Source: CAADGN01 sp035443945 (GTDB lineage: Bacteria > Planctomycetota > Phycisphaerae > Phycisphaerales > UBA1924). Taken from it: a stretch of 11,525 nucleotides of DNA. The DNA is taken from the NCBI GenBank assembly GCA_035443945.1, contig DAOMNQ010000088.1, forward strand, positions 1 to 11,525, read 5' to 3'. A program made the translations under genes and the position numbers. Each line of letters opens with the position of its first letter. Within the stretch, counting starts at the first letter, position 1. The notes under the pieces were generated by a model, which saw only the letters and a list, made by a program, of their open reading frames with translations, was not told where the DNA came from and searched no databases. Positions 1 through 5,473 of the stretch are shown in pieces.

Positions 1-760
1 CCGGGGCCAGCACGTGCGAGTGCCCCACGCTGCGCCGCCGCGTCGCCGGCCGGGCGACCTCGTGCCCCCGCAGCCAGTGCCACCAGTACACGCCCAGCAC
101 GCTCCCCCACGCCTCGCGCAACTCCTCCTTCGAACGGGCGCACAACTGCTCCACCGTGCGGATGCCCGCCGCGTTCAGACGACGCTCCATCCCCCCCGCG
201 ATCCCCGGCAGGTCGGTCAGGTTGAGTTCGTACAGCGCGTGCGGCAGGTCTTCGTCGCGCAGCACGACCAAGCCGTCCGGCTTGCGCATGTCCGTCCCGA
301 CCTTCGCCAGCAGCGTGTTCGGCGCGACGCCGACCGAGCAGCGCAGGCACTCGCCCACCCGTTCCAGGATCGCGGCCTTGATCCGCAGGGCCAGCGCGGC
401 CGCGGCCTCCGGCGTGCGCTCGCGCCGGTCCAGCCGGCACGACACCTCGTCGATCGAGTGTACCTCCGCGACCGGGATGCACGTCTCCACCGCCTCGATG
501 ATCCGCAGGTGGAACCGCACGTATTCGCCGTGCCGCGCGCTGGCCACCGCGACCTCCGGGCACAGCCGACGCGCCTCGCCCACACGCGTCCCGGTGCGGA
601 TGCCGAACGCCTTGGCCTCGTAACTCGCCGCGATGCAGCACCCCGACCCCGCCTCGACCGGCGTCACCACCACCGGCCGCCCCCGAAGCCCCGGCTGCAA
701 CTGCTGCTCCACCGAGGCGAAGTACGAGTTCAGGTCGAGGAAGAGCGTAGTGAGGGCCAT
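1..760 (-). CDS. Y-family translesion DNA polymerase, partial (C-terminus off the left edge)
   Basis: The 253 visible residues are the palm, fingers, thumb and start of the little-finger domain of an error-prone lesion-bypass polymerase. Family signatures seen: FLDLNSYFASVEQ at residues 7-19, with D9 as first metal ligand and F14 at the steric-gate position; CCIAASYEAKAFGIRTGT at 41-58; the catalytic SIDE at 102-105; SVGVAPNTLLAK at 142-153 and KPDGL at 160-164; and the helix-hairpin-helix PGIAGGMERRLNAAGIRTVEQL region at 185-206. Asn at residue 11, where DinB has Asp, resembles UmuC, so I call only the family and not dinB, umuC or imuB. The ATG at 760 is chosen because the conserved LFLDLN lies six residues in. 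An AAAGG Shine-Dalgarno-like site precedes it by eight bases. It is divergent from the operon at 880. ImuA, DnaE2 and LexA are not visible. Confidence 0.93.
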   Translation of the reverse strand, partial: MALTTLFLDLNSYFASVEQQLQPGLRGRPVVVTPVEAGSGCCIAASYEAKAFGIRTGTRVGEARRLCPEVAVASARHGEYVRFHLRIIEAVETCIPVAEVHSIDEVSCRLDRRERTPEAAAALALRIKAAILERVGECLRCSVGVAPNTLLAKVGTDMRKPDGLVVLRDEDLPHALYELNLTDLPGIAGGMERRLNAAGIRTVEQLCARSKEELREAWGSVLGVYWWHWLRGHEVARPATRRRSVGHSHVLAP

Positions 761-770
761 GGGAGTGACC

Positions 771-796
771 TTTGGACCATCCGGTCCTATACCAAA
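771..796 (-). promoter_or_regulatory. Inverted repeat / 5'-end hairpin upstream of the polymerase start
   Basis: GGACC (774-778) and GGTCC (783-787) are separated by four bases, nested in an outer TTTGG (771-775) and CCAAA (792-796) pair. The repeat lies just downstream of the predicted minus-strand transcription start and immediately before the AAAGG ribosome site. It could be a repressor operator, or a hairpin at the very 5' end of the mRNA. It does not match any LexA box I remember, so SOS control is only a guess. Confidence 0.4.
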
Positions 797-824
797 TAAT
801 ACCCTAACTTTTTGACCGCGGCAA
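796..824 (-). promoter_or_regulatory. Sigma70-type promoter for the Y-family polymerase
   Basis: Read on the minus strand, TTGCCG (824-819) and TATTAT (801-796) are separated by exactly 17 bases. This matches the -35 at four of six positions and the -10 at five of six. Transcription would begin near base 789, giving an untranslated leader of about 30 bases. This is the AT-richest spot in the left part of the window, which supports the call. It is unproven, since planctomycete promoter consensus is only assumed to resemble the standard one. Confidence 0.6.
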
Positions 825-835
825 GCCCGCCGCAA

Positions 836-855
836 AACGAGGGATACCCCTCGTT
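836..855. promoter_or_regulatory. Perfect 8-bp inverted repeat, candidate operator
   Basis: AACGAGGG (836-843) and CCCTCGTT (848-855) are perfect reverse complements around the four-base centre ATAC. The right arm ends inside the TTGACA box at 854-859. A protein bound here would therefore occlude the -35 of the rightward operon. No T-run follows, so it is unlikely to be a terminator. The binding protein is unknown. Confidence 0.45.
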
Positions 856-884
856 GACACGGCTGGGGGGGGGGGGGGTATGTT
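854..884 (+). promoter_or_regulatory. Candidate promoter of the MauE-like operon with the G tract as spacer
   Basis: TTGACA (854-859) is a perfect -35 match. TATGTT (879-884) is a fair -10 (four of six). They lie 19 bases apart, and 14 of those bases are the G run at 865-878. Transcription would start near 891-892, which coincides with the second in-frame ATG (892) and could make a leaderless message. The 19-base spacer is longer than the 17-18 optimum, so loss of one or two G would be predicted to strengthen the promoter. Confidence 0.4.
865..878 (+). repeat. Homopolymer of 14 G
   Basis: Fourteen consecutive G lie between TTGACA and the first ATG of the rightward operon. The sequence shows the tract directly. 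That it is length-variable is inference from the known slippage of such tracts in other bacteria. A base-count error from sequencing is possible. Confidence 0.9.
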
Positions 885-1356
885 TGCCCGCATGTTCGCG
901 ACTACCCAGTGGATAGCCCGGCTGTGCGGCGTGATGCTGCTGATCGCGGCCGTTGCCAAGGCTGGCAACGGAGACTGGCTGATCCAGTGGCTTGCCCCCG
1001 GAGCGGAGGCGGACGCGGCTAGCAGTGGACTTGGCTGGGTGGTCGTCTCCACAGAATCGGTCCTTGGCGTGGCTCTTGCGGTCTCACCGAATCGTTTCGC
1101 GGCAGCCGGAGCGGTTGCATTCGGTTCGTTGGCGTGCTCGTACGCCGTCCTGAGACACTTCACAGCAGTCTCGGATTGCCCCTGCCTGGGGGCGTTGGGA
1201 GAGAATCTGCCGCAGGCCGCCAAGGGGCTTCCAACGCTCATTGCCGGCGTCGGATTCGTGACGACAGGCGCGATGTACGTCTTCCGGGCGAACCCGGAAG
1301 TCGATCCTCGAAGTCAGGTGAACCAGGGAGAAGAATCATGCGAACCAGCCCACTGA
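880..1356 (+). CDS. MauE/DoxX-like redox-associated integral membrane protein
   Basis: A 158-residue protein with four hydrophobic segments at about residues 11-28, 51-69, 73-93 and 116-135. Its CPCLG motif (C100, C102) sits after the third segment. This length, topology and a C-x-C-x-G motif fit the MauE/DoxX family of small membrane proteins linked to thiol redox chemistry. In the methylamine utilisation cluster, MauE is needed to produce the disulfide-rich small subunit. A role in passing electrons to or from exported cysteines is my inference. Two starts are possible. The ATG at 880 follows the G14 run by one base. The ATG at 892 (154 residues) is better placed if transcription starts near 891. 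The gene is first in a four-gene string and overlaps the next start (1338) by 19 bases. The C-terminal tail after residue 136 is polar and holds one more cysteine (C154). Confidence 0.75.
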   Translation: MFARMFATTQWIARLCGVMLLIAAVAKAGNGDWLIQWLAPGAEADAASSGLGWVVVSTESVLGVALAVSPNRFAAAGAVAFGSLACSYAVLRHFTAVSDCPCLGALGENLPQAAKGLPTLIAGVGFVTTGAMYVFRANPEVDPRSQVNQGEESCEPAH

Positions 1357-1595
1357 AGTCCGATGCTCAGCATCACCTCCTTCTCGCCGTCGGCGCGACG
1401 GCTGCGCTCGCTGCCGGCGCAACCGCCTTCCAGGTGCAGCCGTGGCCGATCCCGCGCTGCTGGGTCTTAAACTGCACCAACTCATGCAACGGAACAGCGT
1501 GCATCGCGTGCGTGCAGGACATCTGCGGCAACAATAACGACCCCACATGGTGGTGCAATGCCAAGTGGGATCCGTGCAACCAGGGGGAGGAGTGA
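1338..1595 (+). CDS. Small exported eight-cysteine protein
   Basis: An 85-residue protein not recognised as any named family. Residues 13-30 form a hydrophobic signal-like segment ending ATA, with likely cleavage before F31. The remaining 55 residues hold eight cysteines at 41, 46, 50, 55, 58, 63, 73 and 80, spaced C-x4-C-x3-C-x4-C-x2-C-x4-C-x9-C-x6-C. They also hold five tryptophans and many Asn. The even count and export signal suggest four disulfides, although metal binding by the inner C-x2-C is not excluded. The ATG at 1338 is chosen because GGGAGAAG lies just upstream (1326-1333) and the signal peptide begins there. It overlaps the MauE-like gene and ends eight bases before the next start. 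The pairing of a MauE-like protein with a cysteine-rich exported product suggests substrate and helper. It could be a secreted effector, an envelope structural peptide or an electron carrier. Confidence 0.8.
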   Translation: MRTSPLKSDAQHHLLLAVGATAALAAGATAFQVQPWPIPRCWVLNCTNSCNGTACIACVQDICGNNNDPTWWCNAKWDPCNQGEE

Positions 1596-1602
1596 GTTCG
1601 CG

Positions 1603-2142
1603 GTGCGCCGCGTACTTGCTGGCGTCGGGCGTCGCACGATTCTGCGAAGGACGCTTGCCCTGCTTGTGGCCGTGGGCGGCGTCTCCGCGCTTGCTGTGGT
1701 GGTCACGCTGTCGGTTGTCAAGGATCGGACGCCTCCGGCATGGACGCCGCGGGATCATCTCTCGCCGGCCACCAACGATGCCTACTCCCGGATGCTGAAC
1801 GAGATCAAGCCGAAGCGGGCGGTGTCTCGTGAAGACGTGGAGTACGTCGTCTCATGTGTTGCATCGGACGAAATGCCCATCCGATCAATGGCCTTCTCGC
1901 TCGCGTTCGAACTCGCCAGGGACGGTAAGGTTCCGGACGCCGCGAGCCGCGAGTTGATCCGGGACTGCTACCTCGGCATGCTCACCTATGGTGAGTGGGA
2001 GTACCGGGCACTCGCAGTCCGGTTCCTCCACCAGTTGGGGTGGACGACGGACCCGGAGGTGCGCCGCCGGATCGAACCGCTGAGGAACGATCCCAACTAT
2101 CTCGTCGTAGAGGAAGTTGTGAAGACCCTCGGAACCTCGTGA
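1603..2142 (+). CDS. Membrane-anchored helical protein, HEAT-like repeats
   Basis: A 179-residue protein with a basic N-terminus, one membrane segment at about residues 16-38, then a soluble domain of paired helices. Examples are the DVEYVVSC, PIRSMAFSLAFELAR, EYRALAVRFLHQLG and YLVVEEVVKTLG stretches. Their spacing resembles HEAT or armadillo repeats, which usually serve as protein-binding scaffolds. No catalytic motif is visible. I prefer the GTG at 1603, because GGAGGAG (1586-1592) precedes it by ten bases. An ATG at 1558 in the same frame would extend it by 15 residues inside the previous gene. The stop overlaps the next ATG as TGATG. The domain would lie outside the cytoplasm if the single segment is a normal N-in anchor. 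Function is unknown; the operon suggests a scaffold for the pseudopilin or cysteine-rich product. Confidence 0.75.
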   Translation: MRRVLAGVGRRTILRRTLALLVAVGGVSALAVVVTLSVVKDRTPPAWTPRDHLSPATNDAYSRMLNEIKPKRAVSREDVEYVVSCVASDEMPIRSMAFSLAFELARDGKVPDAASRELIRDCYLGMLTYGEWEYRALAVRFLHQLGWTTDPEVRRRIEPLRNDPNYLVVEEVVKTLGTS

Positions 2143-2726
2143 TGCGTAACCTCAGCCGAACAACCCCGCGCCGAGGGGCATTCTCGCTGCTCGAACTCCT
2201 GGTCGTCATTGGCCTTGTCGCCACACTCATCGCAATCCTGTTTCCCGCCCTTGGCGGCGTTCGACGCCAGACCAGGTCGATCGTGTGCCTGAACAACCTT
2301 CGATCCCACGGCCAGGCGACTCACGCGTACTTCTCGGGGCACTCCGACGCTCTCCTTCCCCTCGCGCACTTCCTCCCGAACATGCCCGAAGGCGAGTACG
2401 GCCTGTACGGCCCGCTGGCCCATCACCTCACTGTCCCGCTGCCGAGAGTCCGCGAGGACGGCACGTGCGAACTGCTGGCGCCCTTCCATTGCCCGCTCGA
2501 CACGACCTTCGCCGCCGAAGTCGGCGCCAGCTACTTGTACCTCGCGGGCTATTTCATGGCGGACTATGGGCTTGCCGAGACGCCGAACCCGGACCGTCAG
2601 CGAGAGATCACGGCCATGTACGAGGCATACCCCGACACCCCTGTTGTCACCGATCGGGAACGGTGGCACTCAGGCCGCAAGGGTCAAAACGCCCTCCTCC
2701 TGGACGGAAGTGCGGCCCCGGGATAA
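2142..2726 (+). CDS. Pseudopilin-like protein with type IV prepilin start and H-x-DG tail
   Basis: A 194-residue protein opening with a basic leader and FSLLELLVVIGLVATLIAIL (from F14), the class III signal cut by prepilin peptidase. E18 is the conserved Glu at position +5. Residue -1 is Ala (A13) and not the usual Gly, a variant common in planctomycetes as far as I recall. A short conserved SIVCLNNLRS follows, as in DUF1559-type pseudopilins. The C-terminus has WHSGRKGQNALLLDGS, a version of the H-x9-DG motif with 11 intervening residues. At 194 residues it is much shorter than the roughly 300 usual for DUF1559 members, so the central beta domain is reduced. The ATG shares its A with the previous stop, so translation is probably coupled. 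It is the last gene of the plus operon. Likely role: subunit of a type II secretion-like pseudopilus, or an envelope-anchored protein processed by that machinery. Confidence 0.88.
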   Translation: MRNLSRTTPRRGAFSLLELLVVIGLVATLIAILFPALGGVRRQTRSIVCLNNLRSHGQATHAYFSGHSDALLPLAHFLPNMPEGEYGLYGPLAHHLTVPLPRVREDGTCELLAPFHCPLDTTFAAEVGASYLYLAGYFMADYGLAETPNPDRQREITAMYEAYPDTPVVTDRERWHSGRKGQNALLLDGSAAPG

Positions 2727-2775
2727 CGCACCATCTCCCGGCTGATCGCACGATCAACGGTGAAAACGGCTTCAC
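2718..2775. terminator. Cluster of short hairpins at the convergent gene junction
   Basis: Three inverted repeats crowd the 45-base gap between converging genes: CCGGGA/TCCCGG (2718-2723 and 2736-2741), TGATCG/CGATCA (2743-2748 and 2751-2756) and GTGAA/TTCAC (2760-2764 and 2771-2775). None is followed by a proper T-run on either strand. They may slow RNA polymerase or protect 3' ends, but are not classical intrinsic terminators. Confidence 0.3.
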
Positions 2776-3326
2776 AAGTGCAGCCTCGTGGCGTCCGTCC
2801 GTCGGGTCGCGTCGTGCGCCGATGCCCCCTTCTCCCGCGGCGCCCACCGCCGCAACTGGCTCTCCCGCACCGACTCACGCTGCGCGTGGTCCTCGAACGA
2901 ACGCGGCGCGCCGCACTCCGGGCAGACCGGTTGCGTATCGGGAAGCCCGACCAGGTCGTGCCGGCAGTACCCGCAGAACCTCCCCCCGCCCGCCCTGAAC
3001 GGCCGCACCACGCTCGCCAGCACGAACGCCACCACGCTCACCAGCGCGGTGTACGGGTAGAGCAGCGTCTGGAGCATCGGCAGGTACACCGCCCCGTCCG
3101 TCCAGATCGACAGCCGGTAGTGCAGCCACGCGATCCCCAGCAGCCCCGCCAGCCCGCCGGCCGCGGCCAGGTACCCCGACGGCTCGCGCCGCCAGCGGTA
3201 CGCCAGCATCCACACCACGAAGGCATATCCGACAAAGAACGGGATCACGTCCAGCGCCTTCCGCCCGCTCCGCGGGCCATGCTCGCGTTCGTCCGCCGAT
3301 CCCCCGGGGGCGAGCGCGCCGGTCAT
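2772..3326 (-). CDS. Three-helix membrane protein with C-terminal zinc ribbon
   Basis: A 184-residue protein. Hydrophobic segments lie at about residues 26-43, 52-69 and 91-108. A cytoplasmic-looking tail follows with C118-x2-C121 and C135-x2-C138 in the frame CGYCRHDLVGLP...CPECG, a four-cysteine zinc ribbon. I know this ribbon mainly as a recurrent add-on to membrane proteins in Phycisphaerae, where its role is unknown. The last 45 residues are charged and rich in Arg, Ala and Asp. The ATG at 3326 starts 14 bases after the DUF444 stop. No clear Shine-Dalgarno is present, so translation may depend on the upstream gene. It is last in the minus-strand string and converges with the pseudopilin gene. 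Function unknown. Confidence 0.75.
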   Translation of the reverse strand: MTGALAPGGSADEREHGPRSGRKALDVIPFFVGYAFVVWMLAYRWRREPSGYLAAAGGLAGLLGIAWLHYRLSIWTDGAVYLPMLQTLLYPYTALVSVVAFVLASVVRPFRAGGGRFCGYCRHDLVGLPDTQPVCPECGAPRSFEDHAQRESVRESQLRRWAPREKGASAHDATRRTDATRLHL

Positions 3327-3340
3327 GTCATGCTAAGCCG

Positions 3341-4441
3341 CTAGCGCCCGGTCCGGAAGAAGGTCCGCAGCGACTCGTAGATGTCGTCCCGCCCGTTGAC
3401 CTTGCTCGTGAGCAGGCGCGGGCCGTCCGCGTCCGGCGCGCCGTCGGGGAACGCCTCGCGCAGCACACTCAGGAAGTTCCCGCTCCCGTACGCCGACGCC
3501 ACCTGGCAGTACCCGAAGAGGTTGCACGCCGGCAGCAGGTTCTCCTCCAGCAGTTTCACGCACACCCGGTTGTCCGCCTCCGACGAGTTGTCCCCGTCGG
3601 AGAAGTGGAACAGGTAGACGTTCCAGTCGTTGGTGTCGTAGTGCTCGGCGAGGATGTCCTTGCACAGCGCGAGCGCGGAACTGATCCGCGTCCCGCCGTC
3701 CTCGCGGATCGAGAAGAACGTCTCGCGGTCCACCTCCGCCGCGCGCACGTCGTGCACGACGTACCGGCACTCCACGCCCTCGTAGTTCCGGCGCAGCCAC
3801 GTGTCGATCCAGAACGCCTCCAGCCGCACCAGTTCCTTCTGCTCGTCGCCCATCGACCCCGACACGTCCATCATGTAGACGATCGCGGCGTTGCTCTGCG
3901 GCTTGCGCACCTCGTTCCACGAGCGGTACCGCAGGTCGTCGCGGATCGGCACGACCACCGGGTTGTCCGGGTCGTACTCGCCAGACGCGATCTGACGCTT
4001 GAGCGCCTCGCGGTAACTCCGCTTGAAGTGCCGCAGCGACGCCGGGCCGACCGGGCGGATGCCCGAGTACTTGTCCTTGACCGTGGTGATGCGGTGCCGC
4101 CCGCGCGGCTTGATGCGGGGCAGTTCCAGTTCCTCGCCCAGGATGTCCGCCAACTCCTCGAGCGTGACGTCCACCTCGGTGATGTGCCGCCCTTCCTGCT
4201 CGCCGCCGGCGTCCTTGCCCGAGCCGCCCTCGCCCTCGCCTTCGCCCATGCCGACGCCGCCCGAGTTGTCGCCGAAGCGGAAGGTCGGCAGGTCGATGTC
4301 GTGCAGCGGGATCGAGATGTACCGCCTGCCCTCGCGCCCGATCAACTCGCCGCGCGAGAGGAACCGGCGCAGGTCCTTGCGGATGCGCCCGCGCACGATC
4401 TGGCGGAACCGTTGATGATCCTGTTCGATCTTGCTGACCAT
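3341..4441 (-). CDS. DUF444 family protein (YeaH/YhbH) with von Willebrand A-type metal site
   Basis: A 366-residue protein matching YeaH of E. coli and YhbH of Bacillus throughout. The N-terminus has DHQRFRQIVRGRIRKDLRRF (residues 8-27), followed by IPLHDIDLPTFRFG and an acidic Gly/Glu linker at 60-84. The C-terminal half is a von Willebrand A fold with MIDAS motif D192-V-S-G-S-M-G, the GGTRIS threonine at T251, and FHFSDGDN at 278-285. In other bacteria this protein works with the serine kinase PrkA and with SpoVR/YcgB in stress, stationary-phase or spore physiology. Its biochemical activity is not known. Neither partner is adjacent here: upstream lies the multi-pass membrane gene (48-base gap), downstream the zinc-ribbon gene. 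The ATG at 4441 gives the conserved family N-terminus. The upstream SD is weak. Length is slightly shorter than E. coli YeaH (about 427) and near YhbH. Confidence 0.9.
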   Translation of the reverse strand: MVSKIEQDHQRFRQIVRGRIRKDLRRFLSRGELIGREGRRYISIPLHDIDLPTFRFGDNSGGVGMGEGEGEGGSGKDAGGEQEGRHITEVDVTLEELADILGEELELPRIKPRGRHRITTVKDKYSGIRPVGPASLRHFKRSYREALKRQIASGEYDPDNPVVVPIRDDLRYRSWNEVRKPQSNAAIVYMMDVSGSMGDEQKELVRLEAFWIDTWLRRNYEGVECRYVVHDVRAAEVDRETFFSIREDGGTRISSALALCKDILAEHYDTNDWNVYLFHFSDGDNSSEADNRVCVKLLEENLLPACNLFGYCQVASAYGSGNFLSVLREAFPDGAPDADGPRLLTSKVNGRDDIYESLRTFFRTGR

Positions 4442-4489
4442 GCGTCCGCGCGTCCCCGCCCGATCCGTGGCGTTCGGCCGCGCCTCCCA

Positions 4490-5473
4490 TCACTCTGTAC
4501 GGACGCCATCATCGGCCGGATCGCCCCCATCGCCGAAGCCCGATCCCGCATCCGGACCCGCGCGGGCGACCCGCCGCCCCAGCCAGGCCGTGCAGGCGAT
4601 CCCCATGGGCACCGACACCGCTACTTCCGCCGCCCGATTCAGCAGGTCCGCCGCCAGCCCGAACGCCGCCGCCTCGCGGGCCGAGTCCGCCCCCGCCCAC
4701 GACGCCGCCACCAGGCCGATCCCCCACTCGCGCACGCCCAGCCCGTTGCCTACGAACGGCACGAGGAACGCGGCCTGGCTCACCGCCGCGAACACCGCCG
4801 CCCCTTCCACCGTCAGCGGCCTGCCCAGCAGCGCGAACGCGCACGCATACCGCGCCAGCCACACCATGAGGTCGGCGTAGCGCGCAGTCGCCGCGGCCGC
4901 CCACGCCGTCCACACCGCCCCCCGCGCCGCGCCCGCCGCCCACGCCCCCGCGAAGGCCGCCCCGGGGAGCGCGAGCACCAGCCACGACCACGAAGCCCCC
5001 GCCGGCGCGGCCCGCAGCGCGAGCGCAATGGCGAGCATCAGCCCCACGGCCCCCGCCGTCATCGCGTTCGCCTCGACGAGCACCAGCACCGAATCGCGCA
5101 CCGCGATCCCGTTGATCCGCTTGTGGTACGCGATGCGCCCGATCATGCCGGGGCGCATCGGCAGGTAGTTCAGCAGCCACGCGCTGCCGACGAGCGCCAG
5201 CATCTCGCCGCGCCCGACGTCCCCCCCGCCCCCCCGCCGTAGCGTCAGCGCCCGCAGCGACGCGGACGCCGCGAGCCAGTTCCCCATCGGCAGGAGCAGC
5301 ACGACCACGACCATCCACGCGGGCGCGGCCCGCACCGCGTCCATCGACCCCGCCACCGCCCCGCGCTGCGAAGCCACCGCCCACACCGCCGCCGCCAGCA
5401 GCAGCAGCCCGACGGCGTACCCGACGACCCGCCGGCCGTCCCACCGGCCCCGCCAGGCCGGCGCGCCGCTCAC
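4490..5473 (-). CDS. LPG-synthase-TM / UPF0104-like multi-pass membrane protein (flippase-like)
   Basis: A 327-residue, very Ala-rich membrane protein with about eight hydrophobic segments. Two stretches are typical of the lysylphosphatidylglycerol synthase transmembrane (UPF0104, AglD-like) superfamily: NYLPMRPGMIGRIAYHKRIN at 102-121 and PFVGNGLGVREWGIGLV at 239-255. Members occur as the flippase half of MprF and as stand-alone proteins near glycan or lipid assembly genes. Moving a lipid-linked molecule across the membrane is therefore a family-based guess. The GTG at 5473 is chosen because it overlaps the upstream stop as GTGA, and the first membrane segment begins about 17 residues later. 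The frame stays open far upstream, but that part lies over the TPR gene and is not coding. Two runs of seven C on the plus strand (5221-5227, 5229-5235) encode a Gly-Gly-Gly-Gly loop. Confidence 0.8.
   Translation of the reverse strand: MSGAPAWRGRWDGRRVVGYAVGLLLLAAAVWAVASQRGAVAGSMDAVRAAPAWMVVVVLLLPMGNWLAASASLRALTLRRGGGGDVGRGEMLALVGSAWLLNYLPMRPGMIGRIAYHKRINGIAVRDSVLVLVEANAMTAGAVGLMLAIALALRAAPAGASWSWLVLALPGAAFAGAWAAGAARGAVWTAWAAAATARYADLMVWLARYACAFALLGRPLTVEGAAVFAAVSQAAFLVPFVGNGLGVREWGIGLVAASWAGADSAREAAAFGLAADLLNRAAEVAVSVPMGIACTAWLGRRVARAGPDAGSGFGDGGDPADDGVRTE

Noticed and set aside
774..787. GGACC-N4-GGTCC as a LexA (SOS) box
   Set aside because: It does not match the LexA operators I remember for other phyla. 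I kept it as an unassigned inverted repeat.
14..799. Open frame on the plus strand, 261 residues
   Set aside because: It is antisense to the Y-family polymerase, whose catalytic motifs are clear on the minus strand.
818..833. GCGGC/GCCGC inverted repeat as a terminator between the divergent genes
   Set aside because: It is only five base pairs, has no T-run on either side, overlaps the -35 of the polymerase promoter, and no gene ends there.
3333..4493. Alternative minus-strand frame of 386 residues over the DUF444 gene
   Set aside because: It has a different frame from the conserved DUF444 protein, with a Gly/Arg/Ala-rich product and no motif.
3605..5242. Long open frame on the plus strand, 545 residues
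   Set aside because: It lies antisense to the DUF444 and flippase-like genes. Its product is dominated by Arg, Pro, His and Ala with no motif, as expected for the complement of GC-rich coding DNA.
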